This document shows positions 54,901 through 64,000 of a stretch of 64,000 nucleotides of DNA, one piece after another (positions within the stretch are counted from its first letter, which is position 1; each line of letters opens with the position of its first letter). The DNA lies in assembly GCF_002904295.1 (NCBI RefSeq), contig NZ_PPHG01000048.1:1-64000 (forward strand), read 5' to 3'. A model generated the notes under the pieces. It saw only the letters and a list, made by a program, of their open reading frames with translations, was not told the DNA's origin and searched no databases. Both the position numbers and the translations under genes were made by a program. This DNA comes from Amycolatopsis sp. CA-128772. GTDB lineage: Bacteria > Actinomycetota > Actinomycetes > Mycobacteriales > Pseudonocardiaceae.

Positions 54901-57900
54901 CGGTGGCGCGCGAACGCGGGCACCGGGTGCTGGCCGTGCTGCGGGGTTCCGCGGTGAACCAGGACGGCGCTTCGAACGGCTTGACCGCGCCGAACGGTCC
55001 GTCGCAGCAGCGGGTGATCCGTCGCGCGCTGGCCGGGGCCGGACTCGAACCGTCCGATGTGGACGCCGTGGAAGGGCACGGCACCGGGACGCCGCTGGGC
55101 GACCCGATCGAGGCGCAGGCCCTGCTGGCCACCTACGGCAAGGACCGGGAGCCGGAAAAGCCGTTGTGGCTCGGGTCGCTGAAGTCGAACTTCGGCCACA
55201 CCCAGTCGGCCGCCGGAGTCGCGAGCGTGATCAAGGTGGTGCAGGCGCTGCGGCACGGCCTGCTGCCGCGCACCCTGCACGTCGACCGGCCCACCACCCA
55301 GGTCGACTGGTCCGCCGGTGCGGTCGAGCTGCTGACCGAGGCGCGGGAGTGGCCGTCGGACGGCCGGCCGCGCCGGGCCGGGGTCTCCTCGTTCGGGATC
55401 AGCGGGACGAACGCGCACCTCATCATCGAAGAGGCACCCCTCGAACTCCGGCCGCCCGCCGAGGCGCCGGCCGACGCGGTCGTGCCGGTGGTGCCGGTGG
55501 TGCTGTCCGCACGCAGCGCCGGCTCCCTGGCCGGTCAGGCCGGCCGGCTGGCGGAATTCGCCGAAGGGTCCGGCGAGCCGCTGGTGGACGTGGCCGGAGC
55601 GCTGGCCACCCGGGCCCTGTTCGGCGAGCGGGCGGTCGTCGTGGCGGGCTCGGCCGAGGAAGCCCGCGACAGCCTGGCGGCGCTGGCCCGTGGCGAGGAC
55701 GCGCCCGGCCTGGTGACCGGCCGGGTGCCCGCTTCCGGACGGCCGGGCAAGGTCGTCTGGGTGTTCCCGGGCCAGGGGACGCAGTGGGCCGGCATGGGCC
55801 GCGAGCTCCTGGACGCGTCCCCGGTGTTCGCCGAGCGCATCACCGAGTGCGCGGCCGCGCTGGAGCCGTGGATCGACTGGTCCCTTTTGGACGTTCTGCG
55901 CGGCGACGCCGATCCCGCGCTGATGGACCGCGTCGACGTGCTCCAGCCCGCGAGCTTCGCGATGATGGTCGGCCTCGCGGCGGTGTGGTCCTCGATCGGC
56001 GTGGTGCCGGACGCGGTGCTCGGGCACTCCCAGGGCGAGATCGCCGCGGCCTGCGTGTCCGGGGCACTGTCCCTTGAGGACGCGGCGAAGGTGGTCGCCC
56101 TGCGCAGCCAGGCCATCGCCGCGAAGCTCTCCGGGCGCGGCGGCATGGCGTCGGTCGCCCTCAGCGAGGACGAAGCCGTCATGCGGCTGGTGCCCTGGGC
56201 GGGCTGGGTCGAGGTGGCGGCCGTCAACGGTCCCTCGTCCGTGGTCATCGCCGGGGACGCCGAAGCGCTCGGCGAAGCGCTGGAATGCTTGGCGCGTCAG
56301 GGAATTCGCGTGCGGCGGGTGGCCGTGGACTACGCCTCGCACACCTGGCACGTGGAAGACATCCGCGACACCCTGGCCGAGGCACTGGCCGGGATCGAGG
56401 CGCAGGCACCGCTGGTGCCGTTCCGCTCGACGGTGACGGGGGAGTGGATCACCGAAGCCGGCGTCCTGGACGGCGGGTACTGGTACCGGAACCTGCGTCA
56501 CCAGGTCGGCTTCGGCGCGGCCGTGACCGAGCTGCTCGGCCGGGACCACGGCGTGTTCGTCGAGGTCAGCGCCCACCCGGTGCTGGTCCAGCCGATCACC
56601 GAGCTGATCGACGACACCGCCGCGGTGGTGGCCGGGTCGGTCCGGCGCGGCGACGGCGGCCCGCGGCGGCTGCTCACCTCCGCGGCCGAGCTGTTCGTCC
56701 GCGGGGTCGCGGTGGACTGGACCGGAACGCTGCCCGCGCCCGCCGGGCCGGTGGACCTCCCGGCCTACGCCTTCGACCACCAGCACTACTGGCTGCGCGC
56801 GGCCGAGCCGGCCACCGACGCCGTCTCGCTCGGCCTGGCCGGGGCGGACCACCCGCTGCTCGGCGCGGTCGTGCCGCTCCCGCAGTCCGACGGGCTCGTC
56901 TGCACCTCGCGGCTGTCGCTGCGGACGCACCCGTGGCTGGCCGACCACCTGGTCCGGGACGTCGTGATCGTCCCCGGCACCGGCCTGGTCGAGCTGGCCG
57001 TGCGGGCCGGCGACGAAGCCGGCTGCCCGGTGCTCGACGAGCTCGTGATCGAGGCGCCGCTCGTGGTGCCCCGCCGCGGCGGGGTGCGCGTGCAGGTCGC
57101 GCTGAGCGGGCCGGGGGAGGACGGGTCGCGCACGGTGGACGTCTACTCCCTGCGCGAAGACGCGGACACCTGGACGCGGCACGCGACCGGGGTGCTCGTC
57201 CCGGCCGGCCGCCGGAGCGCCGGGTTCGACTTCGCCGCCTGGCCGCCGCCCGGCGCGCAGCCCGTCGACATCGCCGGCGCCTACGACGTGCTGGCGGACG
57301 TCGGCTACGGCTACGGGCCGGTGTTCCGGGCCGTGCGGGCGGTGTGGCGGCGTGGCGACGAGACCTTCGCCGAGATCGCGCTGCCCGAGGAGCACCGCGA
57401 GGAGGCCGGCCGGTTCGGCATCCACCCCGCGCTGCTGGACGCGGCCCTGCACTCGACGATGGTGGCTGCCGCCTCCGGCGAAGCCGGGTCCTACGGCGAC
57501 GAGGTGCGGCTGCCGTTCGCGTGGAACGGCCTGCGGCTGCACGCGGCGGGCGCCTCGGCGCTGCGGGTGCGGGTCGCCAAGGGCGCCGGCGAGGACCTGT
57601 CCCTCGAGGCCGTGGACGCGGCCGGCGGCCTGGTCGTGACGCTGGACGCCCTGGTCGGCCGTCCGGTGTCCGACGAGCAGCTGGCCACGGCCGACGGCAC
57701 CGGCTCGCTGTTCCGGGTCGGCTGGACCGCCTTGTCCACTGTGGACAGTTCGGCGCCGGTGCCGTCGTGGGTTCCGGTGGCCACCGCGGAGGACGTGGCG
57801 AACCTGGCCGACGACGTGCTGACCGGCGTGGCGGACGCCCCGGAGGTGGCCGTCATGGAAGCCGGCGGTGGTTCGGCGCTGGAGCTGACCGTCCGGGTGC

Positions 57901-59282
57901 TCGACGTCGTGCAGTGCTGGCTGGGCGGGGCCGGCCTGGAGGCCGCGAAACTCGCGATCGTGACCCGGGGCGCGGTGCCCGCCGGCGACGGCGTGGTGAC
58001 CGACCCGGCCGCGTCGGCCGTGTGGGGCCTGGTCCGGGCCGCCCAGGCGGAGAACCCGGACCGGATCGTCCTGGTGGACACCGATACCGCGGTGGAACCG
58101 GTGCTGGCTTCGGTGCTGGACAGCGGGGAACCGCAGGTCGCGGTGCGCGGCACCACCCTGTCGATCCCGCGCCTCGCCCGCGTCGCCCAGCCGGGCGCGC
58201 CCGCGGCGTTCCCGGCCCGGGGGCCGGTGCTGGTCACCGGCGGCACCGGGTCCCTGGGCGGCCTGGTGGCCCGGCACCTCGTCGAGCGCCACGGCGTCCG
58301 GCAGCTGCTGCTGGCGAGCCGCCGGGGGCTCGACGCCGAAGGCGCGAAGGACCTGGTCACCGACCTCACCGGGCTGGGCGCGGACGTCACGGTCGTCGCC
58401 TGCGACGTCGCCGAGCGGGACCAGGTGGCGGCGCTGCTCGAAGCGCACCGGCCGACGGCTGTGGTGCACACGGCCGGCGTGCCGGCCGCCGGGGTGATCG
58501 GGACGGTGACGCCGGACCAGCTGGCCGAGGTGTTCGCGCCCAAGGTCACGGCCGCCGATCACCTGGACGAGCTGACCCGCGGGACGGACCTCGACGCGTT
58601 CGTCGTCTACTCCTCGGTCTCGGCGGTGTTCATGGGAGCCGGAAGCGGCGGCTACGCGGCGGCGAACGCGTACCTGGACGGGCTGATGGCCCAGCGGCGC
58701 GCGGCGGGCCTGCCCGGCCAGTCGCTGGCGTGGGGCCTGTGGGACCAGACCTCCGGCGGCATGGCGGCCGGCTCCGACGAGGCCGCCCGGGCCCGGATGA
58801 ACCGGCGCGGCGGGCTGGTGGCCATGCAACCCGGCGAAGGCATGGACCTCTTCGACGCGGCCATCGCGTCCGGGCAGGCGCAGCTCGTGCCCGCCCGGCT
58901 CGACCTGCGTGGCCTGCGGGCCGCCGGCACGCCGGTGCCGCAGCTGCTGCGCGGCCTGGTCCGGCCGGCCCGGCAGCAGGCGCACACGGTGTCCACTGTG
59001 GACAAGGGACTGGCCGACCGGCTGGCCGGGCTGACTCCGGACCAGCGGCGCTCGGTCCTGCTCGACGCGGTGCGCACCCAGGTGGCCGGGGTGCTGGGGT
59101 TCCGCGCCGCCGACCAGATCGACGAGGACCAGGGGCTGTTCGAGATCGGCTTCGACTCCCTGACCGCGATCGAGCTCCGCAACCGGCTGCGCGCGCTGAC
59201 CGAACGAAAGATCTCGCCCAGCGTCGTGTTCGACCACCCGACGCCGAAACTGCTCGCCGCGCACCTGCACGAACTGGTCTGA
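48960..59282 (+). CDS. rifE: RifE: type I PKS, modules 9 and 10
   Basis: 3440 residues from ATG 48960 (MATDEKLLKYLKRVTAELHD), with GTGAGGA (48944-48950) upstream. Module 9 (31-1717) is KS-AT(malonyl)-DH-KR-ACP and module 10 (1735-3440) is KS-AT(methylmalonyl)-DH-KR-ACP. The protein ends almost immediately after the last ACP (HPTPKLLAAHLHELV); there is no thioesterase, because the neighbouring RifF releases the chain. The two modules should install the conjugated diene next to the amide carbonyl. Module 9 KR has LDD and module 10 KR does not, fitting the E and Z geometry of the rifamycin diene. Both DH domains carry one change in the HxxxGxxxxP motif. rifF begins 9 bases later, so the two are likely coupled. 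Confidence 0.95.
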   Translation: MATDEKLLKYLKRVTAELHDLRKQGSRHADEPLAIVGMACRLPGGVSSPEEFWRLVVDGVDALSEFPDDRGWDLDGFFDPDPDHPGTSYASQGGFLDGAGQFDAGFFGISPREALMMDPQQRMLLEASWEAFEDAGVDPATLKGTDVGVFSGLFTQGYGTGAGTIPPELEGYAGTGSASSVASGRVSYTFGFEGPAVTIDTACSSSLVAIHLAAQALRLGECSMALAGGATVMPTPGTFVAYSRQRVMARDGRSKAFSSTADGTGWAEGVGVVLLERLSVARERGHRVLAVLRGSAVNQDGASNGLTAPNGPSQQRVIRKALSGAGLVPSDVDIVEAHGTGTALGDPIEAQALLATYGKNRDPQQPLWLGSVKSNVGHTQAAAGVVGLIKMVKALEHGVMPPTLHVEEPTPQVDWSAGAVELLTAARDWPANGRPRRAGVSAFGISGTNAHVIIEEAPPQPAEPDVAEPVPAGAVPLVVSAKNPGSLAAQAGRLASLLASGDDVPVARVARALVSDRATFGERAVVVAGSAEQAIAGLTALAGGAGAAGLVTGRAGAPGQVVWVFPGQGSQRSGMGRALYERYPVFAAAFDEACARLDEHLAGWVDHPVREVVLGTAAGSAELLDLTVFTQAGLFAVETALFRLAESWGVRPDVVAGHSIGELSAAHAAGVLSLDDAARVVAARGRLMQALPPGGVMVAVAAGEDEVAELLGDGVELAAVNGPAAVVLSGERDAVLAAADRMRERGHKTKQLTVSHAFHSARMEPMLAAFTAEIAGVTWHEPQIPVISNVTGRPAGPGELTNPQYWAEHVRRPVRFAEGIAAAAERGGTVFVELGPGAALTALVEESAGGASCVAALRDDRPEEQTLLASVAELFVRGVAVDWDAVLPPAAGRVDLPTYAFDRRNYWLSGTGTATDATSLGQAAAGHPLLGAVVRLPRFDGLVFTSRLSLRTHPWLADHAIGGAVLVAGTGLVELAVRAGDEAGCPVLEELVIEAPLVVPEQGGVRVQVAVGAPGETGVRTVDVYSLREDQAGDETWMRHATGTLTPAAPAPRPGYDFTAWPPPGAQRIEVGGFYADLADRGYAYGPVFQGLHAVWQRGDEVFAEVALPEDQREDAGRFGIHPGLLDSGLHAGMLKVAATPEDELGPPALPFAWNGLVLHAAGASALRVRLAFGGPNTVSLEAADETGGLVVTADSLVSRPVSAEHLDTTPSVTRDALFRVAWTELPPVAAGAADVPATAVFEVPGGADALDVTARALEAVQAWLAAAPGGDPRLVVVTRGAVPAVDGTVLDPAAAAVWGLVRSAQAENPDRFVLLDLDPGTEVTSVLGPVLAGGEPQVAVRGTTFMVPRLARAGATAASARFDRDSTVLVSGAGSLGALVARHLVARHDVRRLVLASRRGSGAEGVAELVAELTGAGAAVSVVACDLADREQVAALLEAHRPTGVVHTAGVLDDGVIEALTPERLAKVFAPKVAAVRHLDELTRDPAVTTFAVFSSASGVFGSAGQGNYAAANAYLDAVVANRHAAGLPGTSLAWGMWQQDDGMTAHLGQSDQARASRGGVLAITPVEGMELFDAAVGSGQALLVPVKLDLKSTRAEVPPLLRGLVRAGRQQARAAAASTGGVLPGLAGRTPAEQETLLLDLVRTQVALVLGHTGPESVLESTVFSDAGFDSLTAVELRNRLRETTGLKLPATLVFDYPTPLALARHLRDELGDTLAGTEVNRAAPVVAAAANEPIAIVGMACRLPGGVSDPEDLWQLLVEGREGLSPFPEDRGWNLENLFDADPDSSGTTYTSQGGFLEGAALFDAAFFGISPREAVAMDPQQRLLLEASWEALESAGLDPHALKGTDVGVFAGVSNQGYGMGADASEMEGYASTAGASSVVSGRVSYVFGFEGPAVTIDTACSSSLVAMHLAGQSLRQGECSMALAGGVTVMGTPGTFVEFSRQRGLAGDGRCKAYADGADGTGWAEGVGIVVLERLSVARERGHRVLAVLRGSAVNQDGASNGLTAPNGPSQQRVIRRALAGAGLEPSDVDAVEGHGTGTPLGDPIEAQALLATYGKDREPEKPLWLGSLKSNFGHTQSAAGVASVIKVVQALRHGLLPRTLHVDRPTTQVDWSAGAVELLTEAREWPSDGRPRRAGVSSFGISGTNAHLIIEEAPLELRPPAEAPADAVVPVVPVVLSARSAGSLAGQAGRLAEFAEGSGEPLVDVAGALATRALFGERAVVVAGSAEEARDSLAALARGEDAPGLVTGRVPASGRPGKVVWVFPGQGTQWAGMGRELLDASPVFAERITECAAALEPWIDWSLLDVLRGDADPALMDRVDVLQPASFAMMVGLAAVWSSIGVVPDAVLGHSQGEIAAACVSGALSLEDAAKVVALRSQAIAAKLSGRGGMASVALSEDEAVMRLVPWAGWVEVAAVNGPSSVVIAGDAEALGEALECLARQGIRVRRVAVDYASHTWHVEDIRDTLAEALAGIEAQAPLVPFRSTVTGEWITEAGVLDGGYWYRNLRHQVGFGAAVTELLGRDHGVFVEVSAHPVLVQPITELIDDTAAVVAGSVRRGDGGPRRLLTSAAELFVRGVAVDWTGTLPAPAGPVDLPAYAFDHQHYWLRAAEPATDAVSLGLAGADHPLLGAVVPLPQSDGLVCTSRLSLRTHPWLADHLVRDVVIVPGTGLVELAVRAGDEAGCPVLDELVIEAPLVVPRRGGVRVQVALSGPGEDGSRTVDVYSLREDADTWTRHATGVLVPAGRRSAGFDFAAWPPPGAQPVDIAGAYDVLADVGYGYGPVFRAVRAVWRRGDETFAEIALPEEHREEAGRFGIHPALLDAALHSTMVAAASGEAGSYGDEVRLPFAWNGLRLHAAGASALRVRVAKGAGEDLSLEAVDAAGGLVVTLDALVGRPVSDEQLATADGTGSLFRVGWTALSTVDSSAPVPSWVPVATAEDVANLADDVLTGVADAPEVAVMEAGGGSALELTVRVLDVVQCWLGGAGLEAAKLAIVTRGAVPAGDGVVTDPAASAVWGLVRAAQAENPDRIVLVDTDTAVEPVLASVLDSGEPQVAVRGTTLSIPRLARVAQPGAPAAFPARGPVLVTGGTGSLGGLVARHLVERHGVRQLLLASRRGLDAEGAKDLVTDLTGLGADVTVVACDVAERDQVAALLEAHRPTAVVHTAGVPAAGVIGTVTPDQLAEVFAPKVTAADHLDELTRGTDLDAFVVYSSVSAVFMGAGSGGYAAANAYLDGLMAQRRAAGLPGQSLAWGLWDQTSGGMAAGSDEAARARMNRRGGLVAMQPGEGMDLFDAAIASGQAQLVPARLDLRGLRAAGTPVPQLLRGLVRPARQQAHTVSTVDKGLADRLAGLTPDQRRSVLLDAVRTQVAGVLGFRAADQIDEDQGLFEIGFDSLTAIELRNRLRALTERKISPSVVFDHPTPKLLAAHLHELV
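49050..54111 (+). other. Module 9 (RifE): KS-AT(malonyl)-DH-KR-ACP
   Basis: KS Cys203. AT GHSIGELSAAH (Ser659) and HAFH (from 756): malonyl-CoA. DH His959 in DHAIGGAVLVAG, where the usual Pro of HxxxGxxxxP is Ala968; the Asp motif reads HPGLLDSGL. KR has AGVLDDG (B type) and Tyr1510 (QGNYAAAN). ACP Ser1673 (GFDSL). Confidence 0.9.
54162..59279 (+). other. Module 10 (RifE): KS-AT(methylmalonyl)-DH-KR-ACP
   Basis: KS Cys1905; AT Ser2357 and YASH (2458). DH His2663 in DHLVRDVVIVPG, with Asp2667 at the conserved Gly position; HPALLDAAL is intact. KR has Tyr3232 (GGYAAAN) and AGVPAAG in place of LDD, so it is not a standard B-type KR. ACP Ser3400, followed directly by the end of the protein. Confidence 0.9.
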
Positions 59283-59291
59283 AAGAAGGTG

Positions 59292-60074
59292 GTGAACGTG
59301 TTCGACGTGAGTACCTACCTGCGGCGGATCGGCTGCGCCGGAGTCACCGGCGCCGACCTGGAAACGCTGCGGAGGCTGCAGAAGAGCCACCTCATGGCGA
59401 TTCCGTACAGCAGTGTCGCCTACGGGCTGCGGGACGCGACCGACGTCGTCGACCTGGACGAGGACGCCGTCTTCGAAACCAGCATCGTCCAGGGGAAGGG
59501 GGGTGCCTGCTACCACCTGAACCGGCTGTTCCACCGACTGCTGACCGAGCTGGGCTACGACGTCTCGCCGCTCGCCGGCAGCACCACCGAGGGCCGCGAG
59601 ACCTTCGGGACCGACGTCGAGCACATGTTCAACCTGGTCACCCTGGACGGCCGCGAATGGCTGGCCGACGTCGGCTACCCCGGCCCGACCTACCTCGAGC
59701 CGCTGCCGGTCGGCGCGGGCGTGCAGACCCAGTACGGGAGCCAGTTCCGGCTGGTGGAACGGGATTCCGGGTACGCGCTGCAACGCCGGGGCGCGGTCAC
59801 CCGCTGGAGCGTCGTCTACACGTTCACGACGCAGCCCCGCCAGTGGAGCGACTGGAAGGAGCTGGAGGACAACTTCCGGGCCCTCGTCGGGGACACCGCC
59901 CGAACCGACCTGCAGGAGGTCCTGTGCGGCCGGGCGTTCGCGAACGGCCAGGTGTTCCTGCGGCAGCGCCGGTACCTGACGGTCCGGGACGGCCGCGAGC
60001 AGGTGCGCACGATCACCGACGACGACGAGCACCGGACGCTGATCGACCGCGTGCTGTCCGGCGAGCTCGGCTGA
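59292..60074 (+). CDS. rifF: RifF: amide synthase (arylamine N-acetyltransferase-like)
   Basis: 260 residues, starting at GTG 59292 (MNVFDVSTYLRRIG); GAAAGAAGG lies just upstream, and a GTG at 59289 is an alternative. RifF releases the finished chain from the last ACP of RifE by forming the macrolactam with the aromatic amine of the AHBA starter, giving the proansamycin. The arylamine N-acetyltransferase catalytic triad is visible: Cys73 (GGACYHLN), His111 (DVEHMFN) and Asp126 (ADVGYPGPTY). Length is normal for the family. It sits 9 bases after rifE and takes the place of a thioesterase, as in other ansamycin clusters. The protein is cytosolic. The assignment is very secure. Confidence 0.95.
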   Translation: MNVFDVSTYLRRIGCAGVTGADLETLRRLQKSHLMAIPYSSVAYGLRDATDVVDLDEDAVFETSIVQGKGGACYHLNRLFHRLLTELGYDVSPLAGSTTEGRETFGTDVEHMFNLVTLDGREWLADVGYPGPTYLEPLPVGAGVQTQYGSQFRLVERDSGYALQRRGAVTRWSVVYTFTTQPRQWSDWKELEDNFRALVGDTARTDLQEVLCGRAFANGQVFLRQRRYLTVRDGREQVRTITDDDEHRTLIDRVLSGELG

Positions 60075-60092
60075 ACCGGGGAAGGGACGACG

Positions 60093-60277
60093 ATGACGGA
60101 CAGGAACGGCCTGCTGGCGAAGTTCGCCGGCCTCTGCAGGGCCGCGTACGCGCACCACTACATCCCGTACCTCAATTTCTTCTACGGCGGCGAATACCTC
60201 CACCACGGCAGCGAGCCGGTGGCCCGGATCGCCGACCTGCCGTACCGGACCGTGCCGGAGCCGCGGGAGAAGGCACC

Positions 60278-60281
<4 letters not shown>
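60093..60281 (+). CDS. 62-residue protein of unknown function between rifF and rifG
   Basis: ATG 60093 is preceded by a strong ribosome binding site (GGGGAAGGGA, about 60078-60087), and the stop overlaps the rifG start by four bases (GTGA, 60278-60281), so translation looks real and coupled. The protein starts MTDRNGLLAKFAGLCRAAYA and has an aromatic, His-rich middle (HHYIPYLNFFYGGEYLHHG) and a basic Pro-rich end. It has no signal peptide and no clear membrane helix. I do not recognise a family and do not remember a gene at this place in the A. mediterranei cluster. It could be a true small accessory protein of the amide synthase or aminoshikimate step, or the truncated N-terminus of a lost gene. 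Codon use matches the cluster. Confidence 0.55.
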
Positions 60282-63374
<3,093 letters not shown>

Positions 63375-63386
63375 CCGGCCGGACTA

Positions 63387-63404
63387 CTACCAGGCCGGGG
63401 GATG
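63387..63404 (+). promoter_or_regulatory. RifZ-type operator upstream of rifK
   Basis: CTACC (63387-63391), eight bases, GGATG (63400-63404): a second exact match to the recalled RifZ consensus. A -10-like CATATT (63424-63429) lies 19 bases downstream, nearly the same layout as at 7029-7072. A transcript starting near 63437 would begin with the fragment at 63459 and then rifK. Confidence 0.7.
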
Positions 63405-63458
63405 CGGCCCGGCTGGGCGCCGCCATATTTTGGGAACCGGGCGAAGATTCGGAGAAAT

Positions 63459-63659
63459 ATGGATGCGCGACAGCCTGCAGAACTCCCGCAGCCGGTCGAG
63501 TACGACGAAGCCGCGTGGAATGCACTGGTGAAACACCTGGAAAGCGACTTCGGCGACCGCCGTGTCGCCGAGCGGACGCCCGTGGCCGGTACGAATGCGG
63601 TGGACCTCGTTCTGCAATGCCTCTTGGACTCGTACCGCGCTTTGTTCGGTCTTTGGTGA
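63459..63659 (+). pseudogene. Chimeric remnant: rifK-like start joined to rifI-like end
   Basis: A 66-residue frame from ATG 63459, behind ATTCGGAGAAAT, which resembles the rifK leader AATCGGAGAGAC. Its start MDARQPAELPQPVEYDEA aligns with RifK (MNARQAPVFPQWPHYDEA); after a gap of about 20 residues, GTNAVDLVLQC aligns with RifK TNGTHALELALQC; then LLDSYRALFGLW aligns with the RifI C-terminus QLDSYRAFFGLP, in DNA as well as protein. All catalytic parts of both enzymes are absent. It is best read as the scar of a duplication followed by internal deletion. It lies between the promoter and rifK, so it is probably transcribed and possibly translated; a leader role cannot be excluded. An in-frame ATG at 63402 is rejected as the start because it precedes the predicted transcript start. 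Confidence 0.7.
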
Positions 63660-63690
63660 AGAGGTTCGACTGATGGAGAATCGGAGAGAC

Positions 63691-64000
63691 ATGAACGCGC
63701 GACAGGCACCGGTGTTCCCCCAGTGGCCGCACTACGACGAGGCCGAGCGGGAAGGCCTGATCCGGGCGCTGGAGCAGGGCCTGTGGTGGCGGATGGGCGG
63801 CGACGAGGTCAACTCCTTCGAGCGTGAGTTCGCCGACCACCACGGTGCCGAGCACGCGCTCGCGGTCACCAACGGCACGCACGCGCTCGAGCTCGCCCTC
63901 CAGTGCATGGACGTCGGGCCGGGCACCGAGGTCATCGTGCCCGCCTTCACCTTCATCTCCTCGTCCCAGGCCGCCCAGCGGCTCGGCGCGGTCGCGGTCC
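63691..64000 (+). CDS. rifK: RifK: AHBA synthase (3' end outside window)
   Basis: The first 103 residues are present, from ATG 63691 (MNARQAPVFPQWPHYDEAER), with CGGAGAG at 63682-63688; an in-frame ATG at 63673 lacks a better ribosome binding site. RifK is the pyridoxal-phosphate enzyme that aromatises aminodehydroshikimate to 3-amino-5-hydroxybenzoate; it belongs to the DegT/DnrJ/EryC1 aminotransferase fold family. The visible part holds the family's conserved WWRMGGDEVNSFEREFA, the cofactor-site strand VTNGTHALELAL and VIVPAFTFISSSQAAQRLG. The PLP lysine lies beyond the window. Compared with the A. mediterranei protein as I recall it, most positions agree but several near the N-terminus differ (for example Gln at position 5 and QCMDV for QVMGV). 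Confidence 0.95.
   Translation, partial: MNARQAPVFPQWPHYDEAEREGLIRALEQGLWWRMGGDEVNSFEREFADHHGAEHALAVTNGTHALELALQCMDVGPGTEVIVPAFTFISSSQAAQRLGAVAV

Noticed and set aside
59101-59282. Thioesterase at the end of RifE
   Set aside because: The protein stops right after the last ACP; chain release is explained by RifF.
63402-63458. Upstream ATG (63402) as start of the fragment before rifK
   Set aside because: It overlaps the operator and precedes the -10 element; the residues before 63459 do not resemble RifK, while those after it do.

Overview
The window comes from a very GC-rich actinomycete and is dominated by the rifamycin-type (rif) ansamycin polyketide cluster of an Amycolatopsis species. 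The gene order rifS-rifT-P450(orf0)-rifA-B-C-D-E-F-G-H-I-K, the AHBA-pathway genes and the module-by-module AT pattern (malonyl type only in modules 2 and 9) match the known Amycolatopsis mediterranei cluster. RifA comes out at 4735 aa, the length I recall for that protein. The RifK N-terminus differs at several positions from the A. mediterranei RifK I remember, so I read this as a related species or congener cluster rather than A. mediterranei itself.

Region 1 (1-5103) is not biosynthetic. It holds the 3' part of an Mce-associated membrane protein gene, two back-to-back gene remnants, and a compact ESX (type VII secretion)-like operon: a small helical protein, a DUF3558-like lipoprotein, a PPE-like protein with 57-bp tandem repeats, and an EspG-like protein. 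A minus-strand pseudogene with an in-frame stop and a frameshift marks the cluster edge.

Region 2 (5104-8558) carries rifS and rifT (Gfo/Idh/MocA-type oxidoreductases) closed by a strong intrinsic terminator, then a small DUF5988-like gene and a P450 leading into the PKS genes.

Region 3 (8600-59282) is five type I PKS genes encoding one loading module (CoA ligase-ACP, for AHBA) and ten extension modules. RifF (amide synthase) releases and macrocyclises the chain. A 62-aa unknown protein gene and rifG-rifH-rifI (aminoshikimate pathway to 3-amino-5-hydroxybenzoate) follow by 4-base overlaps. All genes from 7133 to 63374 lie on one strand with gaps of at most 52 bases, which suggests one giant transcription unit.

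Region 4 (63375-64000) has a promoter, a decayed chimeric rifK/rifI fragment and the start of rifK (AHBA synthase).

Most interesting observations: (a) the AT of module 8 is unlike every other AT in the assembly line (VGSH instead of YASH) and sits where the C-20 substituent of the ansa chain is set, suggesting a different extender such as ethylmalonyl-CoA, as in kanglemycin-type congeners; (b) the motif CTACC-N8-GGATG, recalled as the RifZ activator site, occurs exactly before the PKS operon and before rifK, with a degenerate copy before rifS; (c) a fossil ORF before rifK joins a rifK-like start to a rifI-like end; (d) an unexplained small gene lies between rifF and rifG.
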